In this document: positions 22,243 to 31,449 of the stretch, in pieces
Layout of the letters: every line of letters begins with the position of its first letter
Numbering within the stretch: position 1 is the stretch's first letter
NCBI GenBank assembly: GCA_905221605.1
Contig: CAJNDS010000310.1
Location: forward strand, 105,027-169,026
From: Symbiodinium natans
Taxonomy: Eukaryota; Sar; Dinophyceae; Suessiales; Symbiodiniaceae
Reading direction: 5' to 3'
DNA: 64,000 bases
Translations under genes and position numbers: made by a program
Notes under the pieces: generated by a model
What the model was told of the DNA's origin: nothing
What the model saw: only the letters and a program-made list of their open reading frames with translations
Database searches by the model: none

Positions 22243-25200
22243 AGGCAAAGGGTTTCAAGGAGGGTTCGGTGGGAGTGGTCACTGGGGCAAAGGTGGCGGC
22301 AAGAAGGGCCATCCTAAAGGAAAGGATGGAGGCAAGAAGGGTGGCAAAGGCAAAGGGAAAGAACAAGGCAAAGGTTGGGGCAAAGGAGGTGGCAAACAAG
22401 ACGACACTTGCCGGATCTGTGGGAAGAGAGGCCATTGGTCTCGAGAGTGCTGGATGAAGAATCAGGTGAATCAAGTCGCAGAGCCCAATGTCTCGAACTC
22501 TTTGCTCTCGGGGCATCCTGCTTCCTCGTCTTCGGCACAGACCTCAACAGCCCAAACCTCCCAAGCCTCTCAGAGTTCCCGAGCCAATGTGAAGCGAGTG
22601 TTCAATCTTGCCGCCGCTGATGAGAATTGCTGTAAGCCCGTGTTTGAGCAGTTCGATTTGGAGAGTGGAGAGCATCACGTTCAAGAGGATGAGGACACAT
22701 GGTGGGTGAATGTGGTTCATGCAGTGTATTATGATCTTGACGAAGAAGATTGCGATTGTGAAGCCTATCCCGAAGAAGCTTGTGAGGGTTTCGATATGTC
22801 TCAAAGTGATGCTCTGCCAGGTGACGAAGACTGGGTGGAGTACATGAAGGTCTTTGGAGTTGACGGCTTCGAGAGCGACTGGAACGAATTGGGAGGAGAT
22901 CCCGAAGGCCAGTGCGCACCAGGTGGGTTGGTAGAAGTAACCTTGGACAGTGGTGCCGATGTGAGTGTTATGCCTAAGAGCTGGTTGGAGCAGGGCATTG
23001 GAGCAGTAGTGGAATCACCTGGACATGTCGTCATGAGCGATGCACAGGGCAATGCTATGGAGAATCATGGGTCTCGATTCGTGAATCTTGATCTGGGTCC
23101 GGCTGTGATCCAAGAAGAGTTCTTCGCCTCCTCCGTGAAGTCTCCTTTGCTTAGCCTGGGCAAGCTCATGCGAAAAGGATGGACCTTAGAGCATCGAGAT
23201 TCGCATCTATGCTTGGTGTATCAAGAAGTACAAGTACCTGTGTCATTTCGGAGGAATAGTCTGATGACTCAAGCTCAAGTTTCGGTAGTCCATGCTGTTC
23301 CGCAGGCGATTCCGCCGAGTACCACACCTTCGCTTTCCTTGGGTTCTGAAGAGCAACATGGAGAAGAGCTCTCAGCAAAGGTGCAACCGGTTTCGGAAGG
23401 GCGAGTCTTCGTTAAGTTTGGATTTGACTTCGAGGCAATCAGCACGCATTCAGAACCTAGATATGATGAACATGGAAATGCCTGGCACTTCGCACCCAAT
23501 GGAGATCCTTTCTGCTTGAGTGAGGGAACCACGTTCGTGTACCCTGAAGACCTGATGGCCCCCAAGTTGTGGAAGCTTCGCACCACCATTGTACGAGTCG
23601 GAGACGTCTGGGAGCTTATAGGTTTCCAGCAGCCCTTAGATGCAAGCGAAGACCTACACGAGTTGCTGCCTGGAGTGATTTATTCCAGCTCGATGGTTAC
23701 GATCATGCACCGCGCGAAAGGGATGCCGGATCAAGTCGGTTTGTCCTTCGAAAAGCAAGAATTTCCACCCGTACCTATGCAAGTTGAAGTCCCTTCGGTC
23801 GATCCAAGTTCTGCCCTTCCAGGAATGGCTGAACAACCTGCGCAAGGACCAGAACCCCAGGATGCTGAAGATGCAGATCGTCCTGCGTTCGAAAGTGAAC
23901 ATGAAGTTCCGATGGCCCCTGGTGTGCAAGTTCAGGCCCCAATGCCCGAGTCCATAGAAGTAGAAGGAGTCACTTTGACATCAGAGTCTACTGCTGCTGA
24001 ACTGAAGAGAGCATGTAGGGCGTTGGGTGTGGGAGCTACAGGGTCAAAGACGGTTCTCTTTCGCCGGCTGGTGAAGTACATGAAGATAAAAGAAGCAGAA
24101 GCGACCCTTAGTTTGCAAGAGGCCGCTCGATGTGCGGAACGGATTCCGGTAGAAGAAAAAGTTCCCAAAGGTCCCACTCCTGAAGAAGAAGCACGACACA
24201 ATTTGACTCACATCCCTTTTGCAAAATGGTGCCCTATTTGTGTGTCCACACGTTCGCGGAGAGACTCACATGTTCAAGGAAGCGAGGCACATCGAAGTCG
24301 CAGTGAAGTCCCGACGATTGCATTAGATTGCTTTTATGCCGATGTTGATGGGGGTGATCTTCATTTCATGCAGAAAGAGAAGAAGAGAGGGAGCGAGAAA
24401 GGGCTTGTTTTGGCTTGCGTCTGTTCGGGAACGGGAATGCTTCGAGCAATTCCTCTTCCGAGCAAAGAAAGAAGTTCCCTGCAGTATGCTGCCGGAGAAG
24501 TGTTGAGCTTCATTTCTTATCTTGACTACAGTGAAGTATCCGTCAGAGGAGACAATGAGCCTTCTATGACCCTTCTGGTAGACAAAGTGGTCCAAGCGCG
24601 AACCCAAGTCGGACTTTGGACCACTAAGAGCCCCAGCCAGCCCTATGAGCACCAGACGAACGGTTTGGCCGAGCAGGCCATTCAGTCCTTGAGGGACATA
24701 GGGACCTCTTTGCTGTGGCAGGTGAAGGAGAGATCAGGGTTCGAGCTCTGCACCGATAGCGACCTCACTTCATGGGCTTACATCCATGCATCTTTCCTCC
24801 ACAACTGCTTCGCCGTGCAAGCCGGAACAACGGCCTACGAAAGGGCCTTCCATGTTAGGTACCAGGGTAAACTGGCGCAGTTCGGGGAGACGGTTTATTT
24901 CGCTTTGGCTGCTCCAAGTGTGAAGAAAGGAAGACCCAAGTTCATCAAAGGGATATTCATTGGAAAGAGCCTGCAGAACGACTCGTACCTGTGTGCCACG
25001 GCTTTAGGAGTATATGTGTCTTCAACGATCCGAAGGTTGCCTTCCGCTCAACAATGGGATAAGGTCCTCCTGAAGGAGATCAAGGGGAAACCTTGGAAGT
25101 ACGGCCTAGGGCAACTTGGGACACAGTTGGTTCCAGGGTTGAAAGAGCGGAAACCATTGCCGATTGAGTCTATGCCACTCCCATTGCCTCTGACATCTAC

Positions 25201-27223
25201 ACCTCCAAATCTCCCACCACTGAGTGGTGAAGCAGGGCCGAACCTTCCAACTACCCAAGAGAGTCCAAGATCAGAGGGATCCACAGATGCCACACCTCCT
25301 TCGTTGTCTTCTTCTTCCCAAAGTCGTGAAGAGAATGGGCCAGGAGGGGATCCTGGGACGAACTCAGGTGAACCATCCGGGTCACGTGAAGGATCTGCGC
25401 CGCCACAAGATGAGGCGCAATCTGAGCCACAAGCTGGAACGGGATCTGAGCAGATGGACCTGGAGCCAGAGAGAGGAACCAAACGAGCACTACAGGCTCC
25501 TCCTCTGTATGCAGGTGAACCTTCCAAGAAAGTGAGAGCCGTGAGGGTTGGCGATGAGCAGTACTATGTTGCAGAAGATTCCCTAGACGATTGGCTGCAT
25601 AATGTTTCTCTAGACGAACAATTCCTTGAGCATGACCTTCCTGACTTCAATCCTGAGCATGACTTGGAGCCTTTGTGGGATTGGGGTTCAGAAGAACAAG
25701 GGCCACCAGTTTTGGGAGAAGAAGAGATGGAACAGGTGGAGCAACAGTCTAGAGAGACAGAGTTGCGCCGGCTTTTGCAAATGTCCGTCTTGAAGCCTGT
25801 GGACTTCGAACCACCTCCTCACAAGACCCTGAAGACAAGGTATGTGTACGACTGGAGATACCGTGGTGAATGGAAACGGCGAGCCCGCTTGGTTTGCAAA
25901 CAACTTAGGATATGGGATCCTTTTCGTCAAGACACATTCTCTCCCGCGACATGTCCCTCCATGATTCGCCTTCTCCCACATATGTATGCGTCGACACCCC
26001 AGTGGACTTTGCGATCCTTCGATGTGAAAGATGCGTATTTGACTGTCATGCAGAAGGAAGAGCTTTTCATATACTTAGACAATGTGCCGTATCGAGTCTT
26101 GAAGTGCCTCCCAGGCCAGCAGGATGCCGCTGCTCAATGGAACGAACAGATCAGTGGAGACTTGAAGAAATGCTCGTTGACCCCAAATCAAGCATGTCCG
26201 GTGGTGTATGCTGGAAAGAATTGCGGAGTCACTTTGCATGTTGATGATGGCTTGGTTGGGGGCTGGGAAGATCGAGTGAATGGTGTCGTGGACACTTTAA
26301 GCGAGAAGTATGACCTCACAGTTTCTCCGCCACTCAAGAAAGTGGGTGACCAACTGAGGTTCCTGAAGCGCACGCTTGAAGTAGTACCTCAAGGCTTGAA
26401 AGTGATCATCGATCCAAAGTACATAGAAAAGATGATAGGCTTGCTCAACCTGACACATGTTCGAACCCGGAAGGTGCCTTCGACCCACGAGATCACCACT
26501 GCCGATGACTCTGAGCCTCTTTCGGATGCAGATGCTTCAGTGTATCGTGCAATCCTAGGGTGCATGCTGTACGTAGCCCCTGACAAACCCGATTGTCAAC
26601 ATACCATTTCTCTTCTTGCGCGAGGCATGGCAACACCCACAGAGCGACAGTTTCGACACTTGCGGTATTTGGCGGAGTACATGTACACCACACGTGACTA
26701 CTTCCTCATCCTTCATTGGTCGTACCCAGGTAAATCTTTCCTGAACGAGCGATTGGTGGAGACCAGGCCTTCCATGGAAGAAGGCAAGCCCCGACTACTT
26801 GAGGCGGTCAGTGACTCGGACTGGGCTGGGGTGAGTGATCGACATAGCATTTCATGTGGCCAGCTGTTCCTGGATGGCAACTTGATGTTCAGCTACAGTC
26901 GTAGACAAACCACTATAGCATTATCATCCTGCGAGTCAGAGCTTATGGCAGCTACTGGCGCCATTGCGGAGGGCCTCTTCTTGAAATGCATCATCGAGAG
27001 TTTGTGCGAGTTTGGTGTGAACATGCTTATCAGGTTAGACTCTTCCTCAGCAAGGATGTTGTTGACGAAGGCAGGAGTGTCGCGCATAAGACACCTTGAT
27101 GTGCGTCTCCTATGGACGCAGGGGCTTATGCGCAGTGGCTGTTTGCAAGCGTCGCCGATACACACTCGGGACAACACATCAGATATTGGTACCAGTTACC
27201 TTCACAACGTACAAGGTTTCTGA
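22187..27223 (+). CDS. pol: Copia pol polyprotein (NC, PR, IN, RT, RNase H)
   Basis: This frame is open from before 22130, but the first coherent element sequence is YSKGPKGGKPGGKGK after the shift. In order: a Gly/Lys-rich basic tail; a zinc knuckle CRICGKRGHWSREC (about 22409-22453); an aspartic protease with LDSGADVSVMP (about 22942); a SAP-like segment (about 23950-24085); a compact HHCC knuckle HNLTHIPFAKWCPIC (about 24197-24241); and the integrase core with D in ALDCFY, D in RGDNEPS and E in NGLAEQAIQ. An acidic Pro/Ser/Gln-rich linker follows (25150-25750). RT has FDVKDAYL and LHVDDG, where most copias have YVDD. RNase H has SDSDWAG, SCESEL and HLDVR. The stop at 27221-27223 follows an apparent one-base deletion. 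All catalytic acidic residues I can place are present. Confidence 0.9.
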   Translation, partial: YSKGPKGGKPGGKGKEGPKGKGFQGGFGGSGHWGKGGGKKGHPKGKDGGKKGGKGKGKEQGKGWGKGGGKQDDTCRICGKRGHWSRECWMKNQVNQVAEPNVSNSLLSGHPASSSSAQTSTAQTSQASQSSRANVKRVFNLAAADENCCKPVFEQFDLESGEHHVQEDEDTWWVNVVHAVYYDLDEEDCDCEAYPEEACEGFDMSQSDALPGDEDWVEYMKVFGVDGFESDWNELGGDPEGQCAPGGLVEVTLDSGADVSVMPKSWLEQGIGAVVESPGHVVMSDAQGNAMENHGSRFVNLDLGPAVIQEEFFASSVKSPLLSLGKLMRKGWTLEHRDSHLCLVYQEVQVPVSFRRNSLMTQAQVSVVHAVPQAIPPSTTPSLSLGSEEQHGEELSAKVQPVSEGRVFVKFGFDFEAISTHSEPRYDEHGNAWHFAPNGDPFCLSEGTTFVYPEDLMAPKLWKLRTTIVRVGDVWELIGFQQPLDASEDLHELLPGVIYSSSMVTIMHRAKGMPDQVGLSFEKQEFPPVPMQVEVPSVDPSSALPGMAEQPAQGPEPQDAEDADRPAFESEHEVPMAPGVQVQAPMPESIEVEGVTLTSESTAAELKRACRALGVGATGSKTVLFRRLVKYMKIKEAEATLSLQEAARCAERIPVEEKVPKGPTPEEEARHNLTHIPFAKWCPICVSTRSRRDSHVQGSEAHRSRSEVPTIALDCFYADVDGGDLHFMQKEKKRGSEKGLVLACVCSGTGMLRAIPLPSKERSSLQYAAGEVLSFISYLDYSEVSVRGDNEPSMTLLVDKVVQARTQVGLWTTKSPSQPYEHQTNGLAEQAIQSLRDIGTSLLWQVKERSGFELCTDSDLTSWAYIHASFLHNCFAVQAGTTAYERAFHVRYQGKLAQFGETVYFALAAPSVKKGRPKFIKGIFIGKSLQNDSYLCATALGVYVSSTIRRLPSAQQWDKVLLKEIKGKPWKYGLGQLGTQLVPGLKERKPLPIESMPLPLPLTSTPPNLPPLSGEAGPNLPTTQESPRSEGSTDATPPSLSSSSQSREENGPGGDPGTNSGEPSGSREGSAPPQDEAQSEPQAGTGSEQMDLEPERGTKRALQAPPLYAGEPSKKVRAVRVGDEQYYVAEDSLDDWLHNVSLDEQFLEHDLPDFNPEHDLEPLWDWGSEEQGPPVLGEEEMEQVEQQSRETELRRLLQMSVLKPVDFEPPPHKTLKTRYVYDWRYRGEWKRRARLVCKQLRIWDPFRQDTFSPATCPSMIRLLPHMYASTPQWTLRSFDVKDAYLTVMQKEELFIYLDNVPYRVLKCLPGQQDAAAQWNEQISGDLKKCSLTPNQACPVVYAGKNCGVTLHVDDGLVGGWEDRVNGVVDTLSEKYDLTVSPPLKKVGDQLRFLKRTLEVVPQGLKVIIDPKYIEKMIGLLNLTHVRTRKVPSTHEITTADDSEPLSDADASVYRAILGCMLYVAPDKPDCQHTISLLARGMATPTERQFRHLRYLAEYMYTTRDYFLILHWSYPGKSFLNERLVETRPSMEEGKPRLLEAVSDSDWAGVSDRHSISCGQLFLDGNLMFSYSRRQTTIALSSCESELMAATGAIAEGLFLKCIIESLCEFGVNMLIRLDSSSARMLLTKAGVSRIRHLDVRLLWTQGLMRSGCLQASPIHTRDNTSDIGTSYLHNVQGF

Positions 27224-27376
27224 TGGGCAAATTGGGGCACTACAATCACGATGGTCGTTTAGGATCCCAAGAAGCTTTGCAAAAGAGTGCCCTGAAAGCA
27301 GATGTTCGTTTGGTCAAAATGGCGGTCACGATTGCCTTAGCGGCTTTGGGCCATGGTGCGGAAATTCAAGAGCCTT
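27196..27376 (+). pseudogene. Frame-shifted C-terminal tail of copia pol
   Basis: In the frame one base away from pol, the sequence continues as LPSQRTRFLMGKLG and ends with a hydrophobic stretch VKMAVTIALAALGHG. The pol frame reads DIGTS before going out of register. The normal copia ending has a Lys-Leu-Pro after DIGT, so one base appears to be missing between ACC and TTA at about 27194. The frame stays open to 27603 only by running into the GC-rich LINE zone. Confidence 0.65.
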
Positions 27377-27453
27377 TGAGGCCCGCTACCCCGAGGCCCC
27401 GCCTCTCGCGAGCCGCAAGCCGGCTTGAACCGGGGGAGGCTGACCCCTATAAC

Positions 27454-27893
27454 TTACAGCCCTGCACCGGGTCCCGCGCGGAGCAGTGGCAAAAAGGTGT
27501 ACAGAGACAAGACGTGACCAAAGCAGCGGCGGAGCATCCCAACAGGATCCTTCGCGACCAGCCTGCCCTCTCTGCCCGTGACTCGTGCGGCCAATGTCGA
27601 TAGGAAAGGCAAACGCAGCCTGCGGAAGAGGAGTAACCGGAACGAGGCGGAGTCCAGCTCGAACTCCGGGGCTGTGGGCATGGCCGTGAAAACCCGGGGT
27701 GCGAACGTCCCAGCTTGTGACTGCAGCAGGGCGCGGGGTCGCCTAGCCAAATGTAGACTGGGCTCATGGCCCGCCGCATTCCACACGCGCGTCTTGCCTG
27801 CATTTAAGTGGACATGCGCCTGGGAGGCAAGGTCGTGAGCCTGTCGGCAATGTCAGTGACGCGTGGGGGGGTCTCGTCCAAGAAAGCCAAAAC
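27454..27893 (-). mobile_element. Outer LINE-like element, distal segment
   Basis: On the minus strand this segment resumes the reverse transcriptase with VLAFLDE (catalytic FLDD box with D to E at the second acidic residue). After a frame slip it reads AHVHLNAGKTRVWNAAGHEP, the GKTRVWN block that follows the catalytic box in this family. Farther on, PEFELDSASFRLLLFRRLRL is the conserved stretch that normally precedes the CCHC box. The roughly 300 residues usually between the last two are missing, so the copy is internally deleted. Its upstream part lies at 30430-30705. Confidence 0.7.
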
Positions 27894-30429
27894 GGGCAAG
27901 CCAGCCGCTACATTTACTACGATGAGGAGGGCGTGGGACACGAAGTGCTGCAAGGAGAGGGTGGCGAACAAGGAGACCCCCTCATGCCGGGACTGTACGC
28001 TCTCGGACAGCACGCCGCTCTTCTCGAGCTCCACTCCCAACTCCTGCCGGGGGAAGGCCTGCACGCGTTCCTGGACGATGTGTATGTACATCACGTCCCC
28101 GCCGGAGCGCACCCTCCCAGCTTTGCGAGCTGCGCTGGCTTTTTTGTCGCGCCTAGCAAATGTCCAGGTACACCTTGGGAAAACTCGTGCCTGGAACGCG
28201 GCTGGGGAGGAGCCACCTGGGCTCATTGCGGCGCTACCCCCGACGGAAGGCGATCCGCCCTGCTGGACGGGAAGCTGGACCTTACAACAGGGCCTGCTCG
28301 TTCTGGGATGCCCGATAGGCAGCCGGGAGTTCGTTGCCACCGTGCTGGCAGCGAAGCGGGAGAAGCATGAAGAGCTGCTCGCGCGTTTGCCCGCGCTCCA
28401 GGACTTGCAAAGCGCATGGTTACTGCTGCTGCTGTGTGCGGCACCGCGCTGCAACTACCTGTTGCGCACCGTGCCGCCGAGCCTCACGGGTCTCACGCTG
28501 TCTCGCTATTTTGCTAGCGGGAGGCGACGAGCCACTTGCCCTCCCTCCCCTAAGCGAACGCCGGGCCCAGCTGCCCCTGCGCATGGGGGGCCTGGGCTTG
28601 ACTTCCGCGAGGGAGCATCGTCATGCTGCTTACTGGGCATCTTGGGCTGATACGATCGGCGCCTTGCGGGAATGCCACCCGGGCACGCTCGCTGGCCTCA
28701 TGCGACCCTTCATGGATCTTTCCTCCCCTAATACACCACCCACTGTGCGTGAGGCCGAGCACGCCGCAGAGCCCCTCCGCCTCCAGGGCTTCCGACCGCC
28801 GACCTGGGCGGCCCTTTTGGACGGCGAAGTGGCCGTGGCTGGGGCAGGAGACGACGATGCGCTCCCGAAAGAGAGAGACGGGGCTGGCAACGCAGCGCTG
28901 GAGCCGCCCTGGACAAGCGCGTGTTCGGGTTCGCAGACCTAGACTCTGCATCTCGAGCACTGCTGCTGTCCCAAAGTGGTGCAGGCGCTAGCTGCGCGCT
29001 CACAGTCCTCCCTACAAGCCCGGACTTCGAGGTACCCAGCGAGGAGTTTTTCTTTTTTTGATGCGCGAACCCTGCGGATCCCATGGCGCCTGCCGAAGCC
29101 CTAGCGCAGCGGCAGCCTGCTGGGGCCTTCCGGGTCGGCCAGCTCCAGCACCCGGTCGAGCTCCGGCTCATGGCCCACGGCCGTGTGGGGCAGTAGCCAC
29201 GTAGAGCCCAGAGCCGTGCCGCCGACGGCGCGCTGGACGGCGACAGAGAGCATGCCCCACCACCGCCGCGCCCTGACGCGCACGAGCTGCCGGACCAAGT
29301 CGCGTGCGTCCTGATTCCACCGGCCACCAACCTCGGCGGCCGGGACGCACAGCCGCTGGCCTCCGCCGCGCCTTAGTTCCGGGTGTGTGGCGCGCTTGCG
29401 GGCTTCCGCCGTGCGGAGCTATCCCGGGGGTGTCTGCCGCGTGGGGATGGGGCGTGCCGGCCGTGCTGATTGGGCTGACAAACGTGGCGTCACAGCACAA
29501 GGCCATGCCCTGCGGGGACGCCCCATATACGACCAGGTCGAGTCGTCGGCGGTCCTGCGGCGACACTCCGGGGGCCGAAGTGTGCGTCAGCCACTGCTGT
29601 GGCACCACGTGGCCTTCCGCTCCGACCGCCTCACGGCAGACAGCGAGGAATTCCGAGTCCTGCTGCTGCGGAGGCTCCGTCTCGCGCTGCCACTGGCGCC
29701 CAAGCGATGCCGATGCGGCCGCCACCTCGACAACTTGGCTGACCACCGGTCAGCCTGTGCCCAGGTCGGAGTCCTGGCACATAGAGCGGGGCGCCGCGGC
29801 GCGCATCTGCAGGGAGGCCGGCGCCAGGGTCGCCACCAGCGTCGCATTGCGAGAACTCAACCTTGATGTCCCCGCCACCGACGGCCGAAGGATCGAGGTC
29901 GTCGCCAACGCCCTTCCGCTCTGGCGGGGGGCACAAATCGCAGTCGACACGACGTTGGTCAGCCCCATCCAGCGCGACGGTCGCGCACGACCCGGTGCCG
30001 ATGTGAGGCCAGCGCTGGCGCTTCAGCAGGCCCAAGCGCGCAAGCTCCGCACCTACCCGGAGCTCCAGCCAGGAGGGCAGGGACGTTGCCGGTTGGTGGT
30101 CTTCGGGCTCGAGGTTGGCGGGCGCTTCGACAGCCAAGTGTTGGCACTGCTCCGAAGGCTCGCTCGCGCTCGCCCCCGGGACCGCGCCCCGTGGGCAAGG
30201 GTGGCCGCGGGAGCCGCGCTGACGCGGCGCTGGACAGCCCTCGCGTCGCTGGCCGCATTGCGGGCGCACGCGCAGAGCTTGCTGGAGTTGCCGGTGCTCT
30301 TCTGCGATGCCGGTGACGGCGGCGAGCCGCCACTGGGAGAGTTCCTCGCGGCGCCGCCGTAGTAGCCAAACAGCGGCCTTGAGTCATGACCGTGCGGCGG
30401 ACAGAAAAAAAAGCGTGTGGAAAAAAAAA
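27894..30429 (+). mobile_element. Middle LINE-like element, 5'-truncated, inserted in the outer copy
   Basis: Coding order on the plus strand, with several frame slips: GQASRYIYYDEEGVGHEVLQ; GEGGEQGDPLMPGLYALGQH; catalytic LHAFLDDVYVH; VHLGKTRAWNAAG; thumb-like LQSAWLLLLLCAAPRCNYLL; then PLRMGGLGL and ALLLSQSGAGA; a break by the inner insertion at 29046-29640; LLLRRLRLALPLAPKRCRCG with CCHC-like C-x-C-x9-H-x3-C; and a C-terminal nuclease-like domain with GRRIEVVANALPLWRGAQIA then VDTTLVSPI. The stop is TAG at 30360-30362. A short 3' untranslated stretch ends in A-runs at 30403-30410 and 30421-30429. The RT plus C-terminal CCHC/nuclease layout resembles R2-like elements with a restriction-like endonuclease (inference). 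Confidence 0.85.
29046..29640 (-). mobile_element. Inner LINE-like insertion, 5'-truncated, with 9-bp target duplication
   Basis: A 595-bp antisense insert lies inside the middle LINE. The duplication CAGCGAGGA lies immediately on both sides (29037-29045 and 29641-29649). Minus-strand coding from the right edge reads CREAVGAEGHVVPQQW, then DRRRLDLVVYGASPQGMALC with CDATFVSPIS (the same C-terminal nuclease-like domain). After a frame slip it reads RRWWGMLSVAVQRAVGGTAL and ends SRLPLR with TAG at 29101-29103. A poly(A)-like tail appears as the T-run at 29047-29059. Removing the insert plus one duplication restores PSEEFRVLLLRRLRL in the host element. Confidence 0.9.
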
Positions 30430-30705
30430 TCGCTCGTTGGGGCGCAAATCTGCCTGGACAGAGCGCAAAACTCCCAGCGCGCACAAGGCTGGCCAGGGAT
30501 CCCCCTGTTCGCCGCCCTCCGCTTGCTTGACCCGGTAGGGAACCTGTTGATCGTCGATGCACGTAAGTAGAAGGCTGTTCGTAGAACGAGCGGACGCACG
30601 GCAGGGCAGCGTTGGCCCGCGGCAAGCCGCACAGTTCGCTCAACATGGCGTTGCGGCTGATGTCGTCGTAGGCCCCGAATCCATCGGGGAGATCGTTTTT
30701 CTTGC
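30430..30705 (-). mobile_element. Outer LINE-like element, proximal RT segment
   Basis: Minus-strand reading gives GFGAYDDISRNAMLSEL, then LPCVRSFYEQPSTYVH. After a frame slip it gives GEGGEQGDPWPALCALG and SVQADLRPNER. It stops exactly where the middle element's A-tail begins. Joining NER (30430) to VLAFLDE (27893) gives a continuous RT frame, which shows that the middle element interrupts this copy. Confidence 0.75.
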
Positions 30706-30713
30706 ACAAGGGG

Positions 30714-30812
30714 GGGCGGGGTCCGGGGTCCGGGTCCGGGTCCGCTTCCGGTTCCGGGTCGTCCGGGGCAAATCCGGGCCCGGGTCCGGGGTCCGGGTCC
30801 GGGGTCCAAGTC
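30714..30812. repeat. GGGTCC hexanucleotide-type repeat
   Basis: Repeats of (g)ggtccggg with minor changes cover about 100 bp at the 5' edge of the outer LINE fragment. They produce Pro/Asp/Gly-rich frames that are not genuine. Confidence 0.8.
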
Positions 30813-31449
30813 CGGCTGGGTTTAGATCCGAGGACGAGCGGGTCCTCCGGGGCCATTGTGTTCAGGAACCAACTCCTAATTGTTCGTTCCGCTCCTGTGT
30901 GGGCGCCCTATCTTCGCAGGCTGCTGCCGCATGAAGCCATGATGAGCGCTGTCAGCCGTGGTGGGACGAGGCATGCCAGACGCTTCTTCGCTCAGCTGCG
31001 GTCCCGGCCACCCTGCTTCTGGATGCCTTGCGCGAGGCGGCTGCCCGGAACCACGTTCCGCCTCACAAACCATCGTCCCCGGGCCTTGCCTTCCGGAGCT
31101 GCGCTGCGCTGGAGGGGCGCAGGAGTATGTTTGCACTTATACGGGCGGCTCAGCTTTGCGTCGAACCTCGACTGCTATTCGGATGCGCTTCGCCAAGCCG
31201 ACGCAACACCAGTCCCTCCAGTGCCCGCCAGCACACGTCCTGCTGTGGACAACCCCGGTGCGCGATCGTCTGATGGTGACGACGGCCTCAACTCGCAGGA
31301 CGACGAGGTCGCTGCCGCTGTTTCGGAGCGCGCCCCAGGCGCTGCCCAACAACGGCTAGGGCGAGGTGGAGGGCGTCGTGGCCGCAGAGCCGGACGCGGA
31401 AGCAGGATCCAAGAGCCTCCGGCGCCGGTCGCCGCTCCGACGCAAGCTG

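Larger units (their letters stand above)
20901..27376 (+). mobile_element. Ty1/copia-type retrotransposon, 3'-truncated
   Basis: Coding order gag, CCHC knuckle, aspartic protease, integrase, reverse transcriptase, RNase H identifies the copia superfamily (integrase before RT). Coding sequence runs 21265-27376 with two frame breaks: a +1 shift near 22184 joining gag to pol, and a missing base near 27194 close to the pol C-terminus. The 5' leader limit is arbitrary. After about 27376 the base composition jumps to GC-rich LINE sequence and no 3' LTR or repeat of the leader is seen, so the element probably lost its 3' end when the LINE cluster formed. The long, largely open pol frame suggests a fairly young copy. 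Confidence 0.9.

Noticed and set aside
29304-30362. 352-codon plus frame as an intact host gene
   Set aside because: Its first third reads antisense through the inner LINE insertion; only the C-terminal part is coding, and that belongs to the middle LINE.
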